Below, in pieces: positions 1 to 7,776 of a DNA stretch of 64,000 nt; the first letter of the stretch is position 1, and every line of letters starts with the position of its first letter. The notes under the pieces were generated by a model. It saw nothing but the letters and a program-made list of their open reading frames with translations. It was not told the origin of the DNA and did no database searches. The stretch is taken from contig JADKAS010000001.1 in NCBI GenBank assembly GCA_016715245.1, positions 124,001 to 188,000 on the forward strand. Reading direction: 5' to 3'. Origin of the DNA: Saprospiraceae bacterium. Lineage in GTDB: Bacteria > Bacteroidota > Bacteroidia > Chitinophagales > Saprospiraceae. The translations under genes were made by a program, and so were the position numbers.

Positions 1-1356
1 TTCCTTGTGGTATCAGCGGCCGTTTTTTTTATCGCATTTAAAAAATACAAACAGATATATAGAAACATTTTTTTAGGGAAACCACAAATCATCAGTGATC
101 ATAAAAATGAACGTTGGAAAAATGTGATTTTAGTTGCGTTCGGGCAAAAAAAAATGTTTAAAAACTTTATTCCTGCCATTTTCCACCTTTTTATTTATGT
201 TGCTTTTTTACTTACTCAGATTGAACTGATCGAAATATTACTGGACGGAATTTTAGGAAAACACAGAATATTTGCAGAAATGTTGGGTGGATTTTATACC
301 TTTTTATTAAATAGCATAGAAGTACTTTCTTTGCTCGCACTGGTGGCCACCTTTGTGTTTTTATACAGAAGGAATTTACTGAAAATACCAAGATTTGTTA
401 AATCCGAATTGAATGGATGGCCAAAGCTTGATGCAAATTTAATTTTGATTGGTGAAATATTTTTAGTGACCGGAATATTTTTAATGAACAGTTCCGATGG
501 GCTATTACAAAAAATGGACACTTCTCACTATCCCTTCACCGGAGACCTGGTCATAAGTTCAGTTGCTGGATCTTTATTTTTATCTGACCTTGATATAAAT
601 ACCCTTCAAATGCTGGAACGGACAGGTTGGTGGTTGCATCTTTTTGTTGTATATGGCTTTATTCTCTACCTTCCATATTCCAAACATTTTCACGTGTTTT
701 TGGCCTTTCCCAATGTATATTTTTCCCGCCTCGAGCCGAGAGGAGAAATGGAAAATATGCCTGCCATTATGAATGAGGTCAAGGGAATGTTTGGTTTACC
801 TGTTGAAACAACTCAAGATGGCCAAGGTGATGTAAATATGGATTTTGGAGCGAAGGACGTTTTTGATTTTTCATGGAAAACTATTTTGGATGCCTATTCC
901 TGTACGGAATGCGGCAGGTGTACGGCGGTTTGTCCTGCTAATCTTACGGGTAAAAAACTTTCACCAAGAAAAATTCTTATGGATATAAGAGACAGGGCTA
1001 CTGAAATTGGTGACAATATAGATTCGGGTAAAAAGGAGTTTTTTTCTGAGGGGGAAAATACCGGCGATCCAGAATATTTCAGGAAAAATTACAACGATGG
1101 AAAAAATCTTTTTTCTTATATATCAAGGGAAGAGATTCATGCCTGTACGACATGTAATGCTTGTGTAGAAGCATGCCCGGTATTGATAAATCCCCTCGAA
1201 CCGATTCTTGAACTGAGAAGATATGAAATATTGAGTGAGTCAGCAGGTCCGCCGGACTGGGTTCCCATGTTTACAGCTATGGAAAATGGTGGATGTGTCT
1301 GGCAAATGCCGGAAGAAAGAGAAAAATGGAGAACGGAAATAGGTTCCCCTTCATAA
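1..1356 (+). CDS. Membrane-anchored 4Fe-4S protein (HdrC-like), 5' end cut by window
   Basis: The frame is open from the first base, and the first possible start in view (GTG at 7) lies inside a hydrophobic segment, so the true start is just upstream of the window. The N-terminal half has several membrane segments resembling a nitrate-reductase-gamma/HdrE-like cytochrome b domain. The C-terminal part carries two 4Fe-4S motifs, CTECGRCTAVCP (about residue 299) and CTTCNACVEACP (about residue 380). The next gene, 22 bases on, encodes a cysteine-rich CCG protein, giving an HdrC/HdrB-like pair. I infer electron transfer between a soluble donor, perhaps the ETF encoded at 44-46 kb, and the quinone pool. 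The substrate cannot be told from sequence. Confidence 0.85.
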   Translation, partial: FLVVSAAVFFIAFKKYKQIYRNIFLGKPQIISDHKNERWKNVILVAFGQKKMFKNFIPAIFHLFIYVAFLLTQIELIEILLDGILGKHRIFAEMLGGFYTFLLNSIEVLSLLALVATFVFLYRRNLLKIPRFVKSELNGWPKLDANLILIGEIFLVTGIFLMNSSDGLLQKMDTSHYPFTGDLVISSVAGSLFLSDLDINTLQMLERTGWWLHLFVVYGFILYLPYSKHFHVFLAFPNVYFSRLEPRGEMENMPAIMNEVKGMFGLPVETTQDGQGDVNMDFGAKDVFDFSWKTILDAYSCTECGRCTAVCPANLTGKKLSPRKILMDIRDRATEIGDNIDSGKKEFFSEGENTGDPEYFRKNYNDGKNLFSYISREEIHACTTCNACVEACPVLINPLEPILELRRYEILSESAGPPDWVPMFTAMENGGCVWQMPEEREKWRTEIGSPS

Positions 1357-1378
1357 TTTTATAGTAAACAATAGCGTT

Positions 1379-2167
1379 ATGAAAATTTATACCATGGCCG
1401 AAGCAACGGCAGAAGGTTTTGTTCCTGAAATTTTATTTTGGGTAGGTTGTTCTGGTAGTTTCGATGCCAGGGCTCAGAAAGTAACCAAAACATTTGCTGA
1501 ATTATTAATCAAATGTAAAATACCTTTTGCGATATTGGGCAACGAAGAACAATGTACCGGCGATCCTGCACGCCGGGCTGGAAATGAGTTTGTTTTTCAA
1601 ATGCTGGCTCTTCAGAATATTCAGACATTAAATATGTATGGTGTCACTAAAATCGTGACGGCATGTCCCCACTGTTTTAATACCTTGAAAAATGAATATC
1701 CTGCCCTTGGCGGAAATTATGAGGTGGTTCATCACACTACTTTTTTACAAAGCCTTTTTAATGAAGGTAAGTTACAGGTCAAAGGCGGAAGCTTTAAAGG
1801 TAAAAAAATCACCTACCATGATTCTTGTTATTTGGGCAGAATAAACGGTATTTATGAAGCGCCAAGACAATTATTGGAAGCACTTGAAGTTGATTTGATA
1901 GAAATGAAAAGGTGTAAAACAAACGGACTTTGTTGCGGGGCAGGTGGAGCACAAATGTTTAAGGAAGATGAACCCGGTCAAAAGAGAATAAATGTCGAGA
2001 GAGCGGAAGAAATTGTCGAAACCGGTGCCGGTATTGTTGCTGCAAATTGTCCTTTTGGTATTACCATGGTGACCGATGGAATGAAAGCAAAGGACAAGCA
2101 GGATGACATTCTTGTCTACGATATTTCCGAATTGATATTACAGGCCGGATTGGAAATACAGAAATAA
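1379..2167 (+). CDS. Cysteine-rich CCG-domain Fe-S protein (HdrB-like)
   Basis: This 262-residue soluble protein has two cysteine-rich repeats of the CCG type. The N-terminal one includes CTGDPARRAG and CPHCFNTLKNEYP, and the C-terminal one includes CYLGRINGIYEAPR and CCGAGGAQMF. In the HdrB, GlpC and LctE/LutA families such motifs hold a non-cubane iron-sulfur cluster or a catalytic thiol site. It follows the membrane 4Fe-4S gene by 22 bases and is almost certainly its operon partner. Bacteroidota genomes often annotate it only as (Fe-S)-binding protein. Fe-S electron transfer is well supported; the donor and acceptor are not known. Confidence 0.88.
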   Translation: MKIYTMAEATAEGFVPEILFWVGCSGSFDARAQKVTKTFAELLIKCKIPFAILGNEEQCTGDPARRAGNEFVFQMLALQNIQTLNMYGVTKIVTACPHCFNTLKNEYPALGGNYEVVHHTTFLQSLFNEGKLQVKGGSFKGKKITYHDSCYLGRINGIYEAPRQLLEALEVDLIEMKRCKTNGLCCGAGGAQMFKEDEPGQKRINVERAEEIVETGAGIVAANCPFGITMVTDGMKAKDKQDDILVYDISELILQAGLEIQK

Positions 2168-2249
2168 AATCTAAACTGTTTAACAACAACCCTTTCGGAT
2201 TTTGTGTGTTAACCAAAGGTGTCAACATTTTAAAATAAAAAAAATATAG

Positions 2250-2738
2250 ATGAAGGTTTCTTATTCTGAATTACATCCTGAATCAAAAGTGTGGATATAT
2301 CAATCTGATGTGGAGTTGTCGGATCAACAGGTAGAAGAGGGAAATGCGTTGATCAATCGGTTTCTGGACAATTGGACAAGCCACAATGTTGCCTTGCCAA
2401 GTTTTGGATTTATCAAATACAATCGTTTTATTGTCATGATAGCTGATCAGAGTACTGTAAGTGCAGGGGGCTGCTCTATGGACAAAATGGTTCATTTTAT
2501 AGAGGCGTTGGAAAAACTCTGGGATGTGTCACTACTTGACCGGACCCTGATAGCGTATAAAAGCGAGATGGATGATGACATTAAAACAATAAATTTTGGA
2601 GATTTGAAAACTGTTTTTGGTAAGGGTTTGATTAATGAAAACACGTTGGTTTTTGACAATTTGGTAGATACAAAGGAAAAGTTTGAAACCAACTGGGAAA
2701 AAAATATCCTGCAAAGTTGGCACAAGAGGTTTTTATAA
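2250..2738 (+). CDS. Conserved Bacteroidota hypothetical (often mislabelled ABC transporter ATPase)
   Basis: This 162-residue soluble protein belongs to a family that commonly follows the two Fe-S genes in Bacteroidota. Database entries often call it an ABC transporter ATPase, but I see no Walker A, Walker B or ABC signature, so that name is not supported. Features visible are an N-terminal LHPESKVWIYQSD segment, a hydrophobic core, and an AGGCSMDKMVHFIE segment around residue 72 whose single cysteine could be functional. It lies 82 bases after the CCG gene and is probably co-transcribed. Function unknown. Confidence 0.75.
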   Translation: MKVSYSELHPESKVWIYQSDVELSDQQVEEGNALINRFLDNWTSHNVALPSFGFIKYNRFIVMIADQSTVSAGGCSMDKMVHFIEALEKLWDVSLLDRTLIAYKSEMDDDIKTINFGDLKTVFGKGLINENTLVFDNLVDTKEKFETNWEKNILQSWHKRFL

Positions 2739-2821
2739 ACTTCATCTTTGATTTTATCGCATTGGTAGAAAACTATTGGATTGTCAACGGCATTTATATA
2801 TCTTTGTAAAAAATTGGATTC

Positions 2822-3286
2822 ATGTTGGGAAATATTAAAAAGATATTGGGAATTGAAGGTGTGAAAGCAGATGTCATTTTTCAGGAAGATTTACGCAAAG
2901 AGGCAGGTAAGTTACAGGGAACTGTTATCCTCACAACTTTAAGAGAATCTCAGGTTAGTGCTATTTCCATCAAAGTAATTGAAAAATATTCCAGGGGACG
3001 AAAATCAAATCTGCTGGTGAATGAATATGTAATGGGTCAGCTTGAAATCAACAAACATATAACGATCAGGAAAGAAGAGGAAAAAAGAATTGATTTTGAA
3101 GTTCCTTTTCATTTTGTTCAATCGGAAATGGACAAATGGCAAGAACAAAATATTTTTTACAAAGGATTGATTTCCCTTGCGAAAAAAGTAAAAGGGGTGA
3201 AATCGGAATTTTATGTTTGGGTTGAAGTCAAGGAAGTGGGTACAAAATTGGCACCACATGTAAAAAAGATAATCCCTTTTGAATAG
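2822..3286 (+). CDS. Spo0M-like (arrestin-fold) protein
   Basis: A 154-residue protein beginning MLGNIKKILGIEGVKADVIF, with alternating beta-rich segments such as LQGTVILTTLRESQVSAISIKVIE and a conserved IDFEVPFHF turn. This pattern resembles the sporulation-control protein Spo0M family, which has an arrestin-like fold and is found widely in non-sporulating bacteria. The likeness is from overall pattern, not a catalytic motif. It is the last gene of the plus-strand group and is followed by a strong bidirectional terminator. The role in this organism is unknown; stress or membrane-related scaffolding is only a guess. Confidence 0.55.
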   Translation: MLGNIKKILGIEGVKADVIFQEDLRKEAGKLQGTVILTTLRESQVSAISIKVIEKYSRGRKSNLLVNEYVMGQLEINKHITIRKEEEKRIDFEVPFHFVQSEMDKWQEQNIFYKGLISLAKKVKGVKSEFYVWVEVKEVGTKLAPHVKKIIPFE

Positions 3287-3335
3287 TGATTACAATAAAT
3301 ATAAGGAGAGAAAACAATATGTTTTTCTATTGAAC

Positions 3336-3353
3336 AAATGGTATGTACCATTT
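3336..3353. repeat. Inverted repeat with 8-bp arms
   Basis: AAATGGTA and TACCATTT flank a two-base centre, just past the Spo0M-like stop and before the terminator. It has the size of a dimeric-regulator site, but no promoter is evident next to it. Confidence 0.4.
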
Positions 3354-3362
3354 CTATAAAAG

Positions 3363-3403
3363 AAAAAATTCAAAGTTGGTTTTTACCGACTTTGAATTTT
3401 TTT
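3363..3403. terminator. Bidirectional intrinsic terminator
   Basis: An approximately 18-bp stem, including one G-T wobble, has A-rich and T-rich flanks on either side. It sits between the convergent Spo0M-like and ArsR-type genes and can serve both. Confidence 0.8.
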
Positions 3404-3415
3404 TAAATTTATATC

Positions 3416-3730
3416 TTAGGAGATATATTTATTTTTAAAACGGGTTATGGCTTTTTCTACTTTGTTTATTACGTCGTAATTGATGTAGTAAATATGCCAT
3501 TTGCCAGTAATCTCAACAGAAACAACACCTGACATTCTCAATATTTTAAGATGTTGTGAGGTGATGCTTTGTTCAATGTCCAGATTACTGTAGATTTTGT
3601 TGACATTTATTGATTTGTTGGAATCAATAAATTCTAAAATCTTTAACCTTAACGGGTGAGCAAGAGCTCGCATTAACTCCGACGAATATTGTAATTTGTC
3701 GTTGTCGAAGATGACCTTTGTACCTTTCAT
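3416..3730 (-). CDS. ArsR-family winged-helix transcription regulator (1)
   Basis: A 104-residue winged-helix protein. Residues about 16-85 hold the ArsR pattern: ALAHPLRLKILEFI, then the recognition region DIEQSITSQHLKILRMSGVV, and the wing GKWHIYYIN. Known ArsR metal-sensing cysteine motifs such as ELCVCDL are absent, so a metal ligand is not indicated. Its neighbour at 3927 is a paralogue with the same core and the same strand, 196 bases upstream. The last three bases of the promoter-like CAAAGGTG at about 3763 (top strand) fit a Bacteroidota -7 box except for one position. Target genes are unknown. Confidence 0.88.
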   Translation of the reverse strand: MKGTKVIFDNDKLQYSSELMRALAHPLRLKILEFIDSNKSINVNKIYSNLDIEQSITSQHLKILRMSGVVSVEITGKWHIYYINYDVINKVEKAITRFKNKYIS

Positions 3731-3926
3731 ACGTGTTTTCTATTTTGAATTTTAAGACCTTGGCACAAAGGTGGAAAGAATATTTCAACTTTCCAAACAA
3801 ATTACAAAAAAAAATATGTATAATTTATTTATTTTTGTTTTTCGTGCAAAATGGCTTTCAAAATGTAAAAGGGTAGAGGTTACTTCATTCTCTTGCGTGT
3901 CAGTTTTAGTAGGAAATTTGGTTTTC

Positions 3927-4265
3927 TCAGCTCGTTAAATCTTCGACCAAAGATGAAATTTGACTTAAACGCTCTTTATCCAAAGAATAGTATATAAACT
4001 TTCCTTGGCGGTCTGTCGCCACAACTCCAGCTCTTCGAAGGATAGCCAGATGCTGGGATGCAACCGACTGTTCAAGGCGTAACTTGATATAAATATCTGT
4101 TACCGTCATCGAGTCGCCATCCTCCAAAAGGTCAATTATCCTTTGACGGAGTTTGTGGTTTACGGCTCGAAGGACCAAAACTGCCTTTCTCAGGTCGGCA
4201 TAATCCAACTGAACTTCCTTACTTCCCTTTTTCAGGGTAATTGTCTCGTTCTTTTTATTCCTCAT
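3927..4265 (-). CDS. ArsR-family winged-helix transcription regulator (2)
   Basis: A 112-residue winged-helix protein with VNHKLRQRIIDLL, the recognition segment LRLEQSVASQHLAILRRAGVV and wing RQGKFIYYSLD. It shares the EQSxxSQHLxILRxxGVV core with the adjacent ArsR protein, so the two are probably an old duplication. No sensing cysteines are seen. It lies in tandem on the minus strand downstream of tsaB (4417) but is separated by 151 AT-rich bases, so it is probably transcribed on its own. Target and effector unknown. Confidence 0.88.
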   Translation of the reverse strand: MRNKKNETITLKKGSKEVQLDYADLRKAVLVLRAVNHKLRQRIIDLLEDGDSMTVTDIYIKLRLEQSVASQHLAILRRAGVVATDRQGKFIYYSLDKERLSQISSLVEDLTS

Positions 4266-4416
4266 ACAAAATTATTTGATAGATCACAGAATCAGTAACG
4301 ATAATTCAAAGACCGTACCAAACTTTAACTTAACTTTAAAATATTTAAAAAAATTATAGAATGTAGTTTAATTATATATGTAATTAACAGAAAATAAGGT
4401 ATTAAGTTCAATTGAA

Positions 4417-5112
4417 CTATAATTTTTTTTTTGTCAAAGTTATATTAGGTGGCTTTACGTAAATTGGATTGGTATAAGCAGTATCATCAAATTTTTGATT
4501 CGTAAACCTGTTGACGGACATGGGGCCCATAAATAGGGAAGACGTTTGTTTTTCTAATAAGACAAATTTGTTTGAATCAACCGTATTGTAGTATTTTTCT
4601 GCACCATTTCCGCAAAGGGCTAATTTTCCACCTTCAGAAAAAGCATGTTCAAAACTATTTTCTTCAAGAATCACCGGTTTGCTTTCTGATATTTTTCCTG
4701 TACCCAGGTTATATTCAGAACAGTATGCTTCCATCCTTCTGGCATCTATCATGGCAATAATGCCTGAACATTTTTTTTCTATTGCTAAATTTTTATTTCC
4801 TTCTATAAGAATATGATCACTTGGAATCCCAATCAAAGGTATTCCCAGTGCATAACAAATTCCTTTTGCAGTCGACAGTCCCACACGTAAAGAAGTATAA
4901 GAACCAGGTCCGATACTGATGGCAACCGCGGCTATATTTTTAAAAGAAAGGTTTGAATTGAAAATACATTGCCTGATGAGAGGTGCCAGTTTTTCAGCAT
5001 GGCTGTTGGAGATAGTTTCTTCTTCAAATCCCATTAACAGACCTTCCGTGTCGAATATGGCAATCGAACATATCGTTGTCGAACTTTCAATACAAAGGAT
5101 ATATTGCGGCAA
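4417..5112 (-). CDS. tsaB: tRNA threonylcarbamoyladenosine biosynthesis protein TsaB
   Basis: This 231-residue ASKHA-fold protein matches TsaB (YeaZ). It opens with YILCIESSTTICSIAIF and has the family hallmark GPGSYTSLRVGLSTAKGICY around residues 68-87, followed by GIPLIGIPS. TsaB partners TsaD and TsaE to place threonylcarbamoyl on A37 of ANN-decoding tRNAs in the cytoplasm. It starts six bases after the stop of the S41 protease gene and is probably co-transcribed with it. Length is normal. Confidence 0.93.
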   Translation of the reverse strand: MPQYILCIESSTTICSIAIFDTEGLLMGFEEETISNSHAEKLAPLIRQCIFNSNLSFKNIAAVAISIGPGSYTSLRVGLSTAKGICYALGIPLIGIPSDHILIEGNKNLAIEKKCSGIIAMIDARRMEAYCSEYNLGTGKISESKPVILEENSFEHAFSEGGKLALCGNGAEKYYNTVDSNKFVLLEKQTSSLFMGPMSVNRFTNQKFDDTAYTNPIYVKPPNITLTKKKL

Positions 5113-5118
5113 GGGGTG

Positions 5119-6750
5119 TTATTTTTTGAGTATTTTTTGATACTTTTTATGATCCGTTAACAGAGAAACAGCTTCTGAAATTTCTGCATCTTTTTGTAAA
5201 GAATATCTTACCTTTCCTGACTGATAATAATATCTCGAAACAATTTCCTTTTCTATTTCTCTTAAAATTTCCTTTTTATTCGCAGACCAGGATTTTTCTT
5301 TTTCCTGTTTGATTTTGTTTTCAAGATTCACAATATCACTGTTGTATATTTCTTTTTGATTTGATTTTAAAGCTGCATTTTTTAATTCCGCCAGATTTTT
5401 TTCAATGCTTGTCTGATAAGTGAAATTTTTGTCTTTGCAAAACTTTTCAAATGCGGTAAAATCATCAAACACAAATTTTTCCGGTTCTTCAATACTGTCA
5501 TTAGATAATACATATTGGGTAACAAAATGGAAGATCATGTTTTTTTCCAGCAAAGCAATTGTCAACTCTGAAATATCTACAGGTGTTAGTTTTACATCAG
5601 GAGTGACGCCTCCTCCGTCAAGTACTGTCCTTCCATTTTTGGTTTTGAATTTACTCCTCTTTTCATCAGGAATATCTTTTGGAAATCCATTTTCATATTC
5701 AACGCCCTGAATACACCTTCCACTTGGAATATAATATTTGGAGGTTGTAAGTTTTAGGATAGAATTATAACCGGTATTTTTTGTATTCTGGACCAAACCC
5801 TTGCCAAAAGATCTTTGCCCGATGATGACACCTCTGTCCATGTCCTGAATGACTCCTGAAACAATTTCAGAGGCGGAGGCAGATCGTTTATCAATCAAAA
5901 CGGCTACAGGAATTTCAAGATCCATCGGAGCCGTCATCGTTTTAAAGGTCTGGTCATTTTCTTTTACTTTGCCTTTTGTTGTCACTACAACTTCTCCCTG
6001 CGGTAAAAAAAGATTACAAATATTGACAGCTTCCGAGAGAAGTCCTCCACCATTTTGTCTCAGGTCGAGTATGACACCTTTCATAGATGGATTTTTTGTC
6101 TTCAGTTCTTTAAACGCATTTTTTATATTGCCACTTGCATTAGCTGTAAAAGTGGTTAAATTGATGTAGCCTATTTCCGGACTTACCATTCCGGAGTAAG
6201 GGACATTGGGAATATTTACCTCACCTCTTGTCAATTTTATAATTTCTTCCTTTTTTCCAGGTTTTACTATAGTGAGATTTACATCTGTTCCCGGAATCCC
6301 TCTGATAATAGTATTAATTTCTTCAATTGTTTTTTCCTTTATGGAGATACCGTCGATTGCAATAATTTTGTCACCGGCCTTAAGTCCTGATTCTGCAGCA
6401 GGGCCTCCTGCATAAGGTTCAATAATCGTATATTCTTTGTCAATTAATCCAACCCTTGCTCCGATGCCCTGATAACGGTCATCCTGACTGATTCTGTAAC
6501 TTTCTACCTGAGATTCTGTTACATAATTGGTATAAGGATCCAATGAATTTACCATGGCATCAATGGCTGTTTTCATTAAAATATTGGGATCAAGGTCATC
6601 TACAAAACCACTATTGAGTTCTTTATATATCCTTGTGAAAATTTCAAGATTTTTACTAATCTCAAAAAGTTTATCCTGATATAATCCGGTAGCAGTCAAT
6701 CCAAATAAGGACAAGACCAAAACTAAAGTCCACTTAAAATTTTTAATCAT
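5119..6750 (-). CDS. S41-family C-terminal processing peptidase (CtpA/Prc-like)
   Basis: A 543-residue secreted or periplasmic serine protease. It begins with a short hydrophobic segment (FKWTLVLVLSLFGLTATGLY) acting as signal or anchor. A PDZ domain lies at about residues 95-165 (GPAAESGLKAGDKIIAIDG). The S41 catalytic core follows, with GYINLTTF, ILDLRQNGGG, the catalytic serine in KRSASASEIVSGV near residue 295 and the catalytic lysine in RSFGKGLVQ. The roughly 130-residue C-terminal tail is helical and charged, as in Bacteroidota paralogues. Members trim the C-termini of envelope proteins. It sits upstream of tsaB in a probable operon. Confidence 0.92.
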   Translation of the reverse strand: MIKNFKWTLVLVLSLFGLTATGLYQDKLFEISKNLEIFTRIYKELNSGFVDDLDPNILMKTAIDAMVNSLDPYTNYVTESQVESYRISQDDRYQGIGARVGLIDKEYTIIEPYAGGPAAESGLKAGDKIIAIDGISIKEKTIEEINTIIRGIPGTDVNLTIVKPGKKEEIIKLTRGEVNIPNVPYSGMVSPEIGYINLTTFTANASGNIKNAFKELKTKNPSMKGVILDLRQNGGGLLSEAVNICNLFLPQGEVVVTTKGKVKENDQTFKTMTAPMDLEIPVAVLIDKRSASASEIVSGVIQDMDRGVIIGQRSFGKGLVQNTKNTGYNSILKLTTSKYYIPSGRCIQGVEYENGFPKDIPDEKRSKFKTKNGRTVLDGGGVTPDVKLTPVDISELTIALLEKNMIFHFVTQYVLSNDSIEEPEKFVFDDFTAFEKFCKDKNFTYQTSIEKNLAELKNAALKSNQKEIYNSDIVNLENKIKQEKEKSWSANKKEILREIEKEIVSRYYYQSGKVRYSLQKDAEISEAVSLLTDHKKYQKILKK

Positions 6751-6798
6751 TGTTTAATTAATATGTATATATTTAATGATAACGTGTTTTACATGTAT

Positions 6799-7581
6799 TT
6801 ATGTTTTCAGAAAAGAAATAATTTCAGAAATTAAAACAGGTAAATTGTCAACATGTATCCAATGACCTGCATTGGGAATGGTTACAAATGAAGCATTCGG
6901 GAAATATTTTTTAATTTCCGGAATGTCCTCATCTTGGATATAATTAGACCTATCACCTCTGATAAACAAAACCTCTGTATCCAAAGGTCCGTCAAATGGA
7001 ACAGAATCCAGAATGTTATAATAATTCTTCACCAGAACGGGCAAATTCATTTTCCACTCAAAGGCGTGAGTTTCTTTGTTTCTCGTCAGATTTTTCATCA
7101 AAAAATGTACAACACTCTCATCTCCTATCGATTGTTTGAGCTTGTTAAAGGCAGCCTCACGAGAATCTGTTTCATTCAGCGGCAGAGACGAAAGCGCTTC
7201 AAATATAGTTTCGTGTCCGCCTTCATATTTTTTTATCCCTATGTCTATGATAACCAATTTGGTTACATGATCCGAATGATCTTTTACAAATTGTAAAGCT
7301 GCCTTGCCTCCCATACTATGTCCTATAAGGACAGTTCGGTGCAACCAGTGAGTTTCCATAAAATGTAACAAGTCTGTAGCCAGTGCGGGATATGAAAAAT
7401 CGTTATTTCGAGGAGATCTTCCGTGATTGCGCTGATCTACAAGGTACACCATGTAGTCATGTTCTGACAATGCTTTTCCGAAAAGCTGAAGGTTGTCAAG
7501 CATTCCGAACAATCCATGAAGAACAACAATGGGAAATCCTTCTCCCATTTGTTTATAATTTAATTCAACAGGTTTTGACAT
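6799..7581 (-). CDS. Alpha/beta hydrolase (YbfF-like esterase)
   Basis: A 260-residue alpha/beta hydrolase. Visible are the oxyanion segment VVLHGLFGMLDN, DQRNHGRSPR, and the nucleophile elbow GHSMGGKAAL at about residue 91. An acid-site region RGDRSNYI and the late histidine in PNAGHWIHVDNP-like sequence (AGHWIHVDN) follow. The pattern is closest to the YbfF acyl-CoA-esterase/EstB type, but the substrate cannot be set from sequence. A CAAATTTA at 7649 on the top strand (TAAATTTG on the coding strand) could be its -7 box. The gene is divergent from uvrB. Confidence 0.88.
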   Translation of the reverse strand: MSKPVELNYKQMGEGFPIVVLHGLFGMLDNLQLFGKALSEHDYMVYLVDQRNHGRSPRNNDFSYPALATDLLHFMETHWLHRTVLIGHSMGGKAALQFVKDHSDHVTKLVIIDIGIKKYEGGHETIFEALSSLPLNETDSREAAFNKLKQSIGDESVVHFLMKNLTRNKETHAFEWKMNLPVLVKNYYNILDSVPFDGPLDTEVLFIRGDRSNYIQDEDIPEIKKYFPNASFVTIPNAGHWIHVDNLPVLISEIISFLKT

Positions 7582-7739
7582 CCAGGCTTATTAGGTAATG
7601 ATGTAAAAACAATGGTTTATAAAATTGGTTCAGAGGATGGATGAAAACCAAATTTAGGAAATCACAGTTTTCCTGTAATACAGCCTATATTATTCTTTAT
7701 GATACATCCGTCGCCATGTTTTACGTAATCGTTTTTTTG

Positions 7740-7747
7740 TATTTTTG
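7740..7747 (+). promoter_or_regulatory. uvrB -7 box
   Basis: TATTTTTG fits TAnnTTTG and lies 29 bases before the uvrB ATG. No clear -33 TTG is found at the expected distance. Confidence 0.5.
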
Positions 7748-7776
7748 TGTTTTGTAATTAATCTTCAATACATAAT

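Noticed and set aside
2250..2738. ABC transporter ATPase
   Set aside because: The common database name is not supported: no Walker A, Walker B or signature motif in the 162 residues.
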